Assembly (NCBI RefSeq): GCF_016861845.1 | Contig: NZ_BOLV01000015.1 | Location: 1 to 64,000 of the forward strand | Reading direction: 5' to 3' | Source: Lacticaseibacillus suilingensis | GTDB taxonomy: Bacteria; Bacillota; Bacilli; Lactobacillales; Lactobacillaceae | Length of the DNA stretch: 64,000 nt | In this document: positions 17,431 through 24,592 of the stretch, one piece after another | Numbering within the stretch: the stretch's first letter is position 1 | Layout of the letters: every line of letters starts with the position of its first letter | The notes under the pieces: generated by a model | Database searches by the model: none | Told to the model about the DNA's origin: nothing | What the model saw: the letters and a program-made list of their open reading frames with translations, nothing else | Position numbers and translations under genes: made by a program

Positions 17431-17995
17431 CAGGATGTTCCTCCATGTACTGACGCATGGCCTCTTCTGAGTCGATAAATACGACTCTGCTTTGCCCGCG
17501 CTCGGCGGTGACCTGGCTCGCCCTGGCCTCTGAAATATCGGCCTCGGCCTTCGACTTTCTTGCATCAGCTTTCAGTTTGGCAATCTGTTGATCTTCTAGT
17601 TCCTTGCTTGAGTTCCTGAGCATACCCTTATACTTCAAATACAATTCAAGAGCTTCAACCTGCTGCTTAGGCCCTGGCGAATATTTCATTGTCGTGTCTT
17701 CTAGCATCGTCTTTTTAATGTTGTCATATGTCGAGCTTCTGGCAGTGATCTCACGGCCCATGCCAATGTCAAGCAAGTGGATAATTGCCTTATCAACATC
17801 GAGATCAGCCTTGCGTTCAATCGGTTGCAGGCGCCGTTTCATGTAAGCTTGAATTTTAGGGTTTTTTAGGGTTTTCGCTGCGTTAGCCCCAATGTTGTGT
17901 GGCGAATATCCAGCGGCTCTCGCAGCCTCTGTAGCGTTGCCTCCGTTGGTAAGATAGGCATCAGCGAATGCTTTCTGCCGCTTGCTTAGTTTCAT
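17405..17995 (-). CDS. Terminase small subunit
   Basis: 196 aa starting at ATG 17995, which shares its A with the TGA of the gene before it. The N-terminal helix-turn-helix LSKRQKAFADAYLTNGGNATEAARAAGYS is the terminase_2 signature for pac/cos recognition. The central part is helical (LDVDKAIIHLLDIGMGREITARSS) and the C-terminal coiled coil QQIAKLKADARKSKAEADISEARAS serves for assembly or large-subunit contact. Confidence 0.92.
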   Translation of the reverse strand: MKLSKRQKAFADAYLTNGGNATEAARAAGYSPHNIGANAAKTLKNPKIQAYMKRRLQPIERKADLDVDKAIIHLLDIGMGREITARSSTYDNIKKTMLEDTTMKYSPGPKQQVEALELYLKYKGMLRNSSKELEDQQIAKLKADARKSKAEADISEARASQVTAERGQSRVVFIDSEEAMRQYMEEHPDEYEHTGE

Positions 17996-18129
17996 CACAT
18001 ATCACCACACCTCCCGCGCTTCTTCTTGTCATCCTTAGTCTTCTTCTGAGCTTCCTCTTTGGCGAGTTTCCCGATGATTGAGGCCTCAACCTTTGACATG
18101 TAGCCGCACTTTGTCATCATCATTGACAT
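17995..18129 (-). CDS. Small basic phage protein, 44 aa
   Basis: Start ATG 18129 (MSMMMTKCGYMSKVEASIIG), preceded by GGGGTGATC; a longer frame upstream lies inside the HsdS-like gene and has no ribosome site. The C-terminal half is highly charged (KLAKEEAQKKTKDDKKKRGR). Unknown family. Its stop overlaps the small terminase start, so it belongs to the packaging operon. Confidence 0.6.
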   Translation of the reverse strand: MSMMMTKCGYMSKVEASIIGKLAKEEAQKKTKDDKKKRGRCGDM

Positions 18130-18133
18130 ACGA

Positions 18134-18577
18134 TCACCCCACGAACAGCGAGTCTTGCATCTTGGCCTTGAGGCCCTGCATGGCCTGAAGCTCGGCTTGT
18201 GCTTCATCGGCCTTATCGTCAACCGCCCGCACCATCTTCACAATGGCGTCCTGCGTGTCCCCGTTATGCAGGTCAATGGGGAAGTTGGCCAGCTCATGCT
18301 CCTGAACGTTGAGGCCCGTCGCATATATCCGCATAAACTCTGCGGCGTTCATCTGCATCACAATGTTGAAGTAACGCGGGTTGATGCCTGCCTGCGGGAT
18401 AATCACTGCGTCTTTAGCTGGCACGGTTCCGGGCTTTTCGAGATACCCGACTTTCCCTCTGGTCGCGGAGATTTGGAATGTGCTGGCGCCGTGCGGATAG
18501 ATGTGTCCCGCCTTGGCACGCCCAAACTCTGCAACATCGCCAAGCCTGACGCGTTCCCATGAGTTGAAATCAATCAT
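18134..18577 (-). CDS. Half-size type I specificity protein (HsdS-like, single target domain)
   Basis: 147 aa. WERVRLGDVAEFGRAKAGHIYP is the usual start of an HsdS target recognition domain, followed by TFQISATRGKVGYLEK, AVIIPQAGINPRYFNIVMQM and the closing ATGLNVQEHELANFPIDL. The C-terminal coil (AIVKMVRAVDDKADEAQAELQAMQGLKAKMQDSLF) is the conserved spacer helix. Normal HsdS has two such halves (~400 aa). A one-domain protein could dimerise to give a palindromic target. It sits beside a split HsdM and there is no HsdR, so a protective methyltransferase is likely. Confidence 0.85.
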   Translation of the reverse strand: MIDFNSWERVRLGDVAEFGRAKAGHIYPHGASTFQISATRGKVGYLEKPGTVPAKDAVIIPQAGINPRYFNIVMQMNAAEFMRIYATGLNVQEHELANFPIDLHNGDTQDAIVKMVRAVDDKADEAQAELQAMQGLKAKMQDSLFVG

Positions 18578-19314
18578 AATAGCGTCAGTTGCTCCTCTCT
18601 GTGTTGCTTAGCGCGCTTACCGAAGAATTGAACGAACCTGTCGAGTTCGGCCTGTGCCTCTGGCGTGCTAGCCACTAGCTGGGCAAACTGGTCGGCTAGG
18701 TCTTGCTCGTTGTGTGTAATCTGCGCGTCAATCTCAGTCATGTTATTCATGATTTCCGTTAATGACGGCACGGGTTCAGGCTCGAACGTGTCAACGTAGC
18801 GCGTAATATTGAGGTTGAAGTCGTTCTCCCGCATTTCATCAAGTGTGGCTACGTGAGCGTACTTGTCTATTTCTTTGCGTGCATGGTAGGCTTCAACAAC
18901 TCGCCTAACGTGTTCAGGCTTGAGAACGTTCTTGTTCTTCCCCTTCTCAAATTCATTGCTAGCATCAATGAATAGAGTGTCCGTATCCGTCCGATGCTTC
19001 TTGAGCACCAGCAGACAAACCGGAATGCCAGTCACATCGAACAGCTTGTCTGGTAGACCTATCACGGCGTCCAAGTGTCCTTCTTCGATAACTCGTTGCC
19101 GAATTTTTCCTTCTGATGCTCCACGGAACAGAACTCCATGTGGTAGCACGTAGACTGCGGTGCCGTTGTCATTGAGCTGGTCGATGCCTTCCAGCACGAA
19201 CTGCCAGTCTGCTTTCGACTTTGGAGCTAGCGGGTAGCCATCAATGGTAAGCGACTTGTCCATGCTCCAATCGAGTGAGTACGGTGGGTTTGAAATCACA
19301 GCATCATAGCTCAT
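18574..19314 (-). CDS. Type I adenine methyltransferase HsdM-like, C-terminal half
   Basis: 246 aa from ATG 19314, with its own good ribosome site (AGGGGGTGG 5 bases upstream). Carries the amino-methyltransferase catalytic motif NPPY (SYDAVISNPPYSLDW) at residues ~8-11, then FVLEGIDQLNDNGTAVYVLPHGVLFRG and GHLDAVIGLPDKLFDVTGIPVCLLVL, all HsdM features, and a helical C-terminus. The SAM-binding motif I is missing here and is encoded in the preceding gene. Ends overlapping the HsdS-like start. Confidence 0.88.
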   Translation of the reverse strand: MSYDAVISNPPYSLDWSMDKSLTIDGYPLAPKSKADWQFVLEGIDQLNDNGTAVYVLPHGVLFRGASEGKIRQRVIEEGHLDAVIGLPDKLFDVTGIPVCLLVLKKHRTDTDTLFIDASNEFEKGKNKNVLKPEHVRRVVEAYHARKEIDKYAHVATLDEMRENDFNLNITRYVDTFEPEPVPSLTEIMNNMTEIDAQITHNEQDLADQFAQLVASTPEAQAELDRFVQFFGKRAKQHREEQLTLL

Positions 19315-19837
19315 CAACCCACCCCCTAAGTTCGTATTCTTTGAGCGTATCAGGCGTTTTCGGAAGCATGCGGAGAGAATTACCTTCTACCTGATAAACG
19401 GCCTTGGCGGTACGCTCTAGGCTGTCACCGTTGACCACGGTCGCATTAATCTCACGCGCCAACATGTTCAGTAGCAGAAACGGCAGTGAAGCACTGCTGA
19501 TTTCCTCCACAACGTAGGTACCCTTGTGGTTCGCTCCCCACTGGTGGATAGTTAGTCCACCGATACCGCCAGCAATATCTAGCACTTGATCACGTTGGCC
19601 AAGAATGCCGGTGATGATTTCGCCAATCGCGTCTGGTGTGTAGTCCTGTTTGTCGCCTTTGCGGTCGGACTGGTTATCCATGAAGTACTCACGTAGATGC
19701 TCATGCTCAAGGTCCGGGAGACTGTCGCGGTAATCTTGCACGAAGGCGGGCCGCTGTTCGTTATCAAGTAGCACCTTCATGAGCGCTGTCGGTGCCTGGT
19801 ATGACTCGCGAACCCCAAGCATTGCATTAATGTCCAT
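19304..19837 (-). CDS. Type I adenine methyltransferase HsdM-like, N-terminal half
   Basis: 177 aa, ATG 19837 after TTGGAGGTTTATGC. Residues ~65-75 hold YTPDAIGEIITGIL, followed by motif I VLDIAGGIGGLTIHQW (SAM binding) and a motif II-like acidic strand YVVEEISSASL. It ends with TGA 11 bases into the next gene. The two proteins together make one complete catalytic domain of ~420 aa with only a short helical N-terminal region. It is either a stable two-subunit enzyme or a recent frameshift; the dedicated ribosome site of the second half favours the former. Confidence 0.87.
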   Translation of the reverse strand: MDINAMLGVRESYQAPTALMKVLLDNEQRPAFVQDYRDSLPDLEHEHLREYFMDNQSDRKGDKQDYTPDAIGEIITGILGQRDQVLDIAGGIGGLTIHQWGANHKGTYVVEEISSASLPFLLLNMLAREINATVVNGDSLERTAKAVYQVEGNSLRMLPKTPDTLKEYELRGWVDEL

Positions 19838-19853
19838 GCATAAACCTCCAACT

Positions 19854-19878
19854 AAAAAAAGACGCCACGGCGTCTTCT
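19854..19878 (-). terminator. Rho-independent terminator before the methylase/late operon
   Basis: On the minus strand AGACGCC-GT-GGCGTCT is followed by a run of seven T. It sits only ~15 bases before the ATG of the HsdM-like gene, so late-operon transcription must read through (antitermination) or start within 19880-20100. Confidence 0.8.
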
Positions 19879-19952
19879 AAACTGGTCGCACAGGTAGCGA
19901 ACCCACAAGGCGCCAAGCGTCACGACCAACATCAAGTTTTTAAGCCGCACAA

Positions 19953-19976
19953 GAGAGGAGCTTCACCTCTCTTCTT
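19953..19976. other. Hairpin (8-bp perfect stem) in the early/late gap
   Basis: AAGAGAGG-AGCTTCA-CCTCTCTT, a perfect 8-bp stem followed on the plus strand by a T-rich stretch; on the minus strand it follows the small 28-codon ORF. May act as a terminator or RNA processing site. The gap 19838-20102 otherwise holds only this, the terminator above and that ORF. Confidence 0.5.
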
Positions 19977-19980
19977 TGGT

Positions 19981-20067
19981 TTATTTTTGCTTATGGTTGC
20001 TACCGAACCACCACTTGCATGTTATCAATATAGCGCGTTGTTCATCGTTGTGGTGTCGCTTCTTCAT
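19981..20067 (-). CDS. Possible 28-aa phage peptide
   Basis: ATG 20067, TAA 19983-19981. Reads MKKRHHNDEQRAILITC followed by KWWFGSNHKQK. The start has no clear Shine-Dalgarno, but the peptide is compositionally ordinary (basic N-terminus, KWWFG core) and ends just before a hairpin. Low confidence; it could be noncoding. Confidence 0.35.
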   Translation of the reverse strand: MKKRHHNDEQRAILITCKWWFGSNHKQK

Positions 20068-20102
20068 CGCCGTTGTTTCGCTCTTGCATCGTTCTCGTGT
20101 CG

Positions 20103-20324
20103 TTATTTCGGTTCAGCCGCACTCATCTGGACGATATTCTCCAGCTTGACCGCCAGCCACTTGCCATCATCGACCGTGAGCACCGCGCCGCCCTTATCGC
20201 CAGCGATCCAGCGTTTGAAGTCGCTCCGCTTTATGACTACATTCACCATGTTGTAAGTGTCCACGTTTTCTTCTTCCGGCTGCCAGAGCATAGCGTAGAC
20301 GGTAAGGTACTCGCCTTCAGTCAC
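20103..20324 (-). CDS. Conserved phage protein of unknown function
   Basis: 73 aa (MTEGEYLTVYAMLWQPEEEN...). Acidic/neutral beta-rich pattern with KRWIAGDKGGAVLTVDDGKWLAVKLENIVQM. No recognised domain. Overlaps the ArpU-like gene by 8 bp and is the last gene of the early/middle transcript before the terminator region. Confidence 0.6.
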   Translation of the reverse strand: MTEGEYLTVYAMLWQPEEENVDTYNMVNVVIKRSDFKRWIAGDKGGAVLTVDDGKWLAVKLENIVQMSAAEPK

Positions 20325-20772
20325 GGTCGCTCACCGTCCTGTATACCAGTAGCTCGCTCGGTACTGGTGGCCACACTTCCGCGAACGCCACCAGCGCTTC
20401 CTCTTTGGCGTGGTAGTACGCCGTGTTGCTCATGGCTAGGCGCTCCATCAGAGCCTCTGCGGTTAGTGGCCGCCCTATGTACAGCCCGCACAGGATCACC
20501 TTGGCCTCATCGCTCTCGATGCACTCAATCGCGCGCCGCACCCGCTCGGTGAACTCTTTGTCGCTTAGGTGCTCGACAATGCGCCCTTCTGCGGTGTTTT
20601 CGACCGTGTCATTGCGCGGCATGCCATCTAGTGACGGAGATGCCAGCCCCAGCACGTCCGCCCGCTTTGCCTTCTGTTCGCGGTGCCTAAAATCGCCCAG
20701 CAGCCGCTCCGCATTCTTGGCTGTGGCCTCGCGATCAAGCCGCCTGAAATATGATTGGACCAAACGCCCCAT
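20317..20772 (-). CDS. ArpU-family late transcription regulator
   Basis: 151 aa from ATG 20772 (GGGAG 9 bases upstream). The features RIVEHLSDKEFTERVRRAIECIES, AKVILCGLYIGRPLTAEALMERLAMSNTAYYHAKEEALVAFAEVW form the sigma-like helix-turn-helix of ArpU/RinA-type regulators that turn on phage late genes. Its place at the end of the early region, directly before the late operon, agrees. It probably acts at the promoter region within 19840-20100. Confidence 0.82.
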   Translation of the reverse strand: MGRLVQSYFRRLDREATAKNAERLLGDFRHREQKAKRADVLGLASPSLDGMPRNDTVENTAEGRIVEHLSDKEFTERVRRAIECIESDEAKVILCGLYIGRPLTAEALMERLAMSNTAYYHAKEEALVAFAEVWPPVPSELLVYRTVSDRD

Positions 20773-20848
20773 GCCCTGCACTCCCTTTGTGGTAGAATTG
20801 AATTGTCGAGATCCAATCAGCGTGCCGGTGGTGCGCTATTTTTTTGCA

Positions 20849-21031
20849 CTATTTTTGTGGCTGCATAGCGTGCTTGAGCTCATCGGCAAATCGTGTGAAT
20901 ACGACCGTTGCGCCTTTGCATACCTTCCCGAATGCCGTCAGATATGCCCGGAGCTCACGGTTCAAGCGTCTGCGCTCGGCTGCCGCCTGCTGTTTCCTCA
21001 GCTTCTGCACACGGCGATGTCGGTCATTCAT
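20849..21031 (-). CDS. Small basic phage protein, 60 aa
   Basis: MNDRHRRVQKLRKQQAAAER then RRLNRELRAYLTAFGKVCKG; start with GGAGGAACGCCA upstream. Strongly basic helical N-terminus, amphipathic C-terminus. Unknown family. The ATG overlaps the stop of the membrane protein gene upstream. Confidence 0.6.
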   Translation of the reverse strand: MNDRHRRVQKLRKQQAAAERRRLNRELRAYLTAFGKVCKGATVVFTRFADELKHAMQPQK

Positions 21032-21204
21032 TGGCGTTCCTCCAGCTTGTCCAGAACTTCATAGAGCAAGAAGATGATTGTGTAGCAGAGAAACGTCAGC
21101 AGGAACGTGGCACCATTCATGTCGCGATAGCTTGAGAACGTGAAGGCAACTGCTATCACGTTGCTTACCATTGCCAATATGCGGTTCCAACCGATTCTAC
21201 GCAT
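21028..21204 (-). CDS. Small phage membrane protein, 58 aa
   Basis: Start ATG 21204 (MRRIGWNRILAMVSNVIAVA), with GGGGGCAAG upstream and overlapping the preceding zinc-ribbon gene. Two predicted membrane helices (ILAMVSNVIAVAFTFS and GATFLLTFLCYTIIFLLYEV) and a charged tail KLEERQ. Unknown role. Confidence 0.6.
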   Translation of the reverse strand: MRRIGWNRILAMVSNVIAVAFTFSSYRDMNGATFLLTFLCYTIIFLLYEVLDKLEERQ

Positions 21205-21589
21205 CACGACTTGCCCCCAGACTGCGGCCGCACATCGGGCAGAAGTGAATCGGCTCCCAACCTTCATCATCTCCTTCCGCAAAGATGCCAATGATTCCTC
21301 CATCTTCGATTGCCATTTGCGCGCTTTCGTATTGTCCGCCCGCTAACATCATGCCGCCCTTGATGTGAACCTTCCGGCCAAGGTTATCGCTGTACGTTGT
21401 ATCACCATACTTGTCACCGAACTCATGGCACCACGGGCACGCCGGGTCACCGTCAGTGGCGGCGGCATATCGCTTCTGCATGTCCTTACGGTACTTTTCT
21501 CCATAGGATGTATATCCGGCCACCAGCGTCATACCCACGGCCTTCTCTACAGCTGCGTTAAACACGTCTTTCTTGGTTTCCTTACTCAT
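21197..21589 (-). CDS. Phage zinc-ribbon protein
   Basis: 130 aa from ATG 21589, with GGAGGTGGCCGAGC in front. Two CxxC pairs (CPWC at ~56 and CPMC near the C-terminus) suggest one zinc ribbon; between them are HIKGGMMLAGGQYESAQMAI and GIFAEGDDEGWEPIHFCPMCGRSL. Similar small proteins occur in early regions of lactobacillus phages without known function. The 18-base leader around its ribosome site is repeated before the gene upstream. Confidence 0.65.
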   Translation of the reverse strand: MSKETKKDVFNAAVEKAVGMTLVAGYTSYGEKYRKDMQKRYAAATDGDPACPWCHEFGDKYGDTTYSDNLGRKVHIKGGMMLAGGQYESAQMAIEDGGIIGIFAEGDDEGWEPIHFCPMCGRSLGASRDA

Positions 21590-21755
21590 GCTCGGCCACC
21601 TCCAACTGTTCCCTGTTGTAATCAATGATGCGTTGATAATTGTTGTTGGCTTGCCATGCGCAATCATACAGGCCACACAGATCAAGCTTGCCGATTGCAT
21701 TGTTAGCGGCATTGATAGCCTTTTGCGCCGCGTCTATGTCAGCTTTAGTCGTCAT
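21582..21755 (-). CDS. Small phage protein, 57 aa
   Basis: ATG 21755 after GGAGGTGGCCGAGC, TAA 21584-21582. Sequence starts MTTKADIDAAQKAINAANN and ends YQRIIDYNREQLEVAEHE. Mostly helical. Its stop overlaps the start of the zinc-ribbon gene and its start overlaps the TGA of the gene before. Both this gene and the next share the identical ribosome-site block, a short local duplication. Confidence 0.65.
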   Translation of the reverse strand: MTTKADIDAAQKAINAANNAIGKLDLCGLYDCAWQANNNYQRIIDYNREQLEVAEHE

Positions 21756-21976
21756 GCTCGGCCACCTCCATCAGCTCCCGAAGCCACTTTCGACTGATAC
21801 TCAATAGCTCTGAACAGTTGTTTCAGGCTTTCGTATTGTCGTTGTTTGACCTTCATCCGATTAATGAGTCGATGCCGCGGCATCTGCCAGCAAATCATGG
21901 CGCTAGTGGTTCTGCGCAACAGCTCCTGTCGCGCGCGTAGATTACGTTTTTTGTAAATTCGGTCACGCTTTTTCAT
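21752..21976 (-). CDS. Basic phage protein, 74 aa
   Basis: MKKRDRIYKKRNLRARQELL..., then RLINRMKVKQRQYESLKQLFRAIEYQSK. ATG with GGAGGTGCAGG upstream; start overlaps the YopX-like stop. Very rich in Lys/Arg, so it probably binds nucleic acid; no recognisable domain. Confidence 0.55.
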   Translation of the reverse strand: MKKRDRIYKKRNLRARQELLRRTTSAMICWQMPRHRLINRMKVKQRQYESLKQLFRAIEYQSKVASGADGGGRA

Positions 21977-22424
21977 CCTGCACCTCCATCAGCTCCGGAT
22001 TCTCAAAAATGTTGCCGATGACCTCGCAATCTTGTGTAACATGCCAACGTTTTGGGACTGGATATTGTTTGCTGAACATATCTGGATCGTTTGTGACAAT
22101 CTTTGTCATCATCACGCCATTCGACGGCCAAATTGACACCTTGCCAATGATATCTGCATCAATATCCCAATCCGTGCCAATGAAGCCAAGCGTGAGTGGG
22201 TCATAGTGCTCTCCAAACGATCTGGTCATGTGATACCTGACAATGTCACCTTCGTAGATTTCCTTGTCGTTCTTGTCGTGCAGGCCAGTAAATTGCATGA
22301 GTGGTGAATGGCGCATGCTCAGCCACTCTTCATCGTCTACCAGTAACTCTTTGGTGTTGAGGTGAAGTTCGGCGACTTCAACCATCTTTTCACCGTCCCA
22401 CGCTCGAAACTTAATTTGTCTCAT
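21963..22424 (-). CDS. YopX family protein
   Basis: 153 aa from ATG 22424, preceded by GGGAGGTGCGAG. MRQIKFRAWDGEKMVEV at the start and LMQFTGLHDKNDKEIYEGDIVRY are the hallmark YopX motifs, and the protein closes with CEVIGNIFENPELM. YopX proteins are common in the early regions of Gram-positive phages, with a beta-barrel fold but unknown role. Confidence 0.88.
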   Translation of the reverse strand: MRQIKFRAWDGEKMVEVAELHLNTKELLVDDEEWLSMRHSPLMQFTGLHDKNDKEIYEGDIVRYHMTRSFGEHYDPLTLGFIGTDWDIDADIIGKVSIWPSNGVMMTKIVTNDPDMFSKQYPVPKRWHVTQDCEVIGNIFENPELMEVQDEKA

Positions 22425-22542
22425 CTCGCACCTCCCGTATGATGTATCCCCCGTCGCGCTCCTCACGGTCTTCTAGCTCGCGTAGCAGGCCGAGCGCCAT
22501 TGCGAGCCACCAGAACCGGTCTTCCTCCATCGGACTACTCAT
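22411..22542 (-). CDS. Small phage protein, 43 aa
   Basis: ATG 22542 after GGAGGTGCGAG; TAA 22413-22411. Begins MSSPMEEDRFWWLAMALGLL and ends DGGYIIREVRDETN. Overlaps both neighbours (4 bp with the 99-aa gene, 14 bp with YopX), the usual packing of this operon. Unknown function. Confidence 0.6.
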   Translation of the reverse strand: MSSPMEEDRFWWLAMALGLLRELEDREERDGGYIIREVRDETN

Positions 22543-22838
22543 CTCGCACCTCCAGCATGGAGTATGGGCAGGCTTGGCATGTCAACCTGTTCTGCCCATT
22601 CATCAACGGCGGCCATGACGCGTCTGTGTGCGGCTTCCCATTCGTCCACTGTTTTGATGTCTTCTTCCAGCACCAGAGTGGCTTCAAGATATTTAAGTGC
22701 CTGCTTCATGTCGTTGAAATAGTGAGTATTACTGTAGGTAGTGTTACCTTTCTTGCTGGTTGATGCTTTACCGACAGCGATTTGACGATAGCCCGTCATC
22801 CAGAGCTCGTAACCGCCTAGTGCTATTCTCAACGCCAT
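22539..22838 (-). CDS. Phage protein of unknown function, 99 aa
   Basis: MALRIALGGYELWMTGYRQI, then THYFNDMKQALKYLEATLVLEEDIKTVDEW. Beta-hairpin then helices; resembles small early phage proteins but I cannot name a family. Start ATG abuts the DUF1642 stop. Confidence 0.6.
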   Translation of the reverse strand: MALRIALGGYELWMTGYRQIAVGKASTSKKGNTTYSNTHYFNDMKQALKYLEATLVLEEDIKTVDEWEAAHRRVMAAVDEWAEQVDMPSLPILHAGGAR

Positions 22839-23254
22839 CAGTCCTCCGCCTCCAGTTTCACGATTTCTCCTGTTTCCTCAACGCGCCAGACACCTAGTAC
22901 CCATGCACGGGCTATTACATCACTATGCAGTAGATAATGTTTTCTAAGATCTTCATGAATTGCTGAAACAACCTTGTCCACGCTGATACGCCATGGTTCA
23001 ACTAGATCAAACAATAAGTCCGTTAAACCTTTTTCACTACCATAAGTTGTCCAATAAAACTTGACTGCATCACTTACGACTTTCGGAAGCACCGGCAGAT
23101 AATCTGGCAACGCGGCGTCATATGCAGACATATCTTCCTGATAATCTCTATCGATTTCCTTTTTAGATTCCATGAGTTCAGAATCATAAACGCGAAGCTC
23201 ACGGGCAAACTTATTAACTCTAGTGAACACTTCCCGCTTCGTCTCATTGCTCAT
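22838..23254 (-). CDS. DUF1642-like phage protein
   Basis: 138 aa. Helical N-terminus and a C-terminal segment ARAWVLGVWRVEETGEIVKL typical of the end of DUF1642 proteins from lactic acid bacteria phages. Preceding part: LPKVVSDAVKFYWTTYGSEKGL. Function unknown. The ATG overlaps the end of the larger DUF1642-like gene upstream. Confidence 0.68.
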   Translation of the reverse strand: MSNETKREVFTRVNKFARELRVYDSELMESKKEIDRDYQEDMSAYDAALPDYLPVLPKVVSDAVKFYWTTYGSEKGLTDLLFDLVEPWRISVDKVVSAIHEDLRKHYLLHSDVIARAWVLGVWRVEETGEIVKLEAED

Positions 23255-23807
23255 CGTCAGTCACCTCCACAGGTGTGATTGCCTTAACCCAGTCAGGCGC
23301 CGCGTCGATGTCGGCCTGGGTGACGGTGTAATGCTCCCGTGCTTTCTTAAATGAAACGCAAGGTCCCTGATGCCACGCGGGCCCAGCATGATATTCTCTA
23401 TTTACCACCGCGTAATGGCTTTGATCTGGATCATCGTCGTCAGCTCCGTATGGCATTGGCAGCACGTACCGTTTAGGTTTCTCAACCGTCCAGCCGTTGA
23501 CGTAGGCGCGCATGAAGCGGTCTTCGGCAGTATGGTCTTCCTCGCCTTCGTCACACCACCCAGAGATTGCAGACACCGGATATCCGCTTGTTTTCGCCCG
23601 TTTCAGCATTTCCGCTTCCTCTTCGCTCACCACGACCTTCGCCGGGGCCTCGATCAAGGGAACTACTTGGCCGCCATACACGTGGGCAAGCGTGTCAGCG
23701 TCATGTTGGTCGAAGAAGTCACCGTCATCGCGGCTCCAATAATGGCTACCGTTGGCCTCGATGCAAAGCCACTTGCCTTCATCGTTCTTCACTGCATATA
23801 AGCTCAT
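23244..23807 (-). CDS. DUF1642-like phage protein, 187 aa
   Basis: N-terminal domain MSLYAVKNDEGKWLCIEANG..., acidic middle (DEGEEDHTAEDRFMRAYVNGWTVEKPKRYVLPMP) with a FMRAYVNGW motif characteristic of DUF1642, and a C-terminal YTVTQADIDAAPDWVKAITPVEV, a motif common at the end of lactobacillus early phage proteins. Unknown role. Confidence 0.68.
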   Translation of the reverse strand: MSLYAVKNDEGKWLCIEANGSHYWSRDDGDFFDQHDADTLAHVYGGQVVPLIEAPAKVVVSEEEAEMLKRAKTSGYPVSAISGWCDEGEEDHTAEDRFMRAYVNGWTVEKPKRYVLPMPYGADDDDPDQSHYAVVNREYHAGPAWHQGPCVSFKKAREHYTVTQADIDAAPDWVKAITPVEVTDDEQ

Positions 23808-24088
23808 TTCGATGCCTCCATATTTGCTATACGCCGAACCTTTCCGCCTATCATCTTGTACCTCTTGTGGTCAACAGCTACGCTTGTCACGTGCTCGCCA
23901 AACCGTGTGGCGGTTTCGAAAGCAACCTCTGCATCTTCGTCATCCTAGTACCAAGCGTTCAAAGTGGTGTACAGCTTAATGATTTTGCCACGGTTCAGTA
24001 GCCTGATTTCTTTGTAGTGGTCTGGGTCAAAGTGTTTGAAGTACCATTCGTTGGCCGCCTTCTCTTGCTCCGTTAGCTCATTTGCCAT
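23804..24088 (-). pseudogene. Phage gene interrupted by an in-frame TAG
   Basis: ATG 24088 follows GGAGGCATGAC and opens a frame starting MANELTEQEKAANEWYFKHF. A TAG at 23947-23945 stops it after 47 residues (...TTLNAWY). The same frame goes on without interruption for 46 more codons (DDEDAEVAFETATRFGEHVTSV ... IGGKVRRIANMEASK) up to a TGA that overlaps the next ATG exactly, as expected of the true gene end. So an originally 94-residue protein appears broken by a nonsense mutation (or needs suppression). Unknown family. Confidence 0.75.
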
Positions 24089-24100
24089 GTCATGCCTCCA

Positions 24101-24592
24101 TCAGAACGGCAGATCATCATCGCTGATGTCTACCTGCCTGCCATTGCTTGCGAACGGGTCATTTGCCGCCTTCGGTGCCGTTTGCGCTGGTTTAGGCTGT
24201 GGCACATAACTATTCCCGCCAGTATGTTGTGGCGCCGTCTGCGGCTGATTTGTGGCCTCTGGGGTGGCCTGCGTGCCTTTCGGTTCCAGCAGTGCGAAGT
24301 TATCGACCACTACTTCGGTCACATAGACGCGCTGGCCTTGGTTGTTGTCGTAGTTGCGCGTTTGGATGTGTCCTTCTACGCCCACCAGTGAACCTTTGCG
24401 GGTGAATTTGACGAAGTTCTCCGCGCTCTTGCGCCAGATCACACAGTTGATGAAGTCCGCTGTTGGCTCACCGTCCCGCTTGTACTGCCGGTCAACTGCC
24501 AGCGTGAACGTGCCGACTGCGGTGCCGCTTTGCGTGTAGCGCAAGTCCAAGTCACGGGTCAGGCGGCCTGTTAGTGCGATGCTATTAATCAT
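24101..24592 (-). CDS. ssb: Single-stranded DNA-binding protein
   Basis: 163 aa. OB fold: MINSIALTGRLTRDLDLRYT, FINCVIWRKSAENFVKFTRKGSLVGVEGHIQTRNYD and YVTEVVVDNFALLEPKG. Then a Gln/Pro-rich linker and the acidic tip ISDDDLPF that recruits partner proteins. Phage-encoded SSB for replication and annealing with the ERF protein upstream. Confidence 0.96.
   Translation of the reverse strand: MINSIALTGRLTRDLDLRYTQSGTAVGTFTLAVDRQYKRDGEPTADFINCVIWRKSAENFVKFTRKGSLVGVEGHIQTRNYDNNQGQRVYVTEVVVDNFALLEPKGTQATPEATNQPQTAPQHTGGNSYVPQPKPAQTAPKAANDPFASNGRQVDISDDDLPF

Noticed and set aside
19890-19945. tRNA-like stretch on the minus strand (GTGGGTTCGC, CGACCA)
   Set aside because: The acceptor-like arms are only ~45 bases apart, and no D- or anticodon arm can be drawn.
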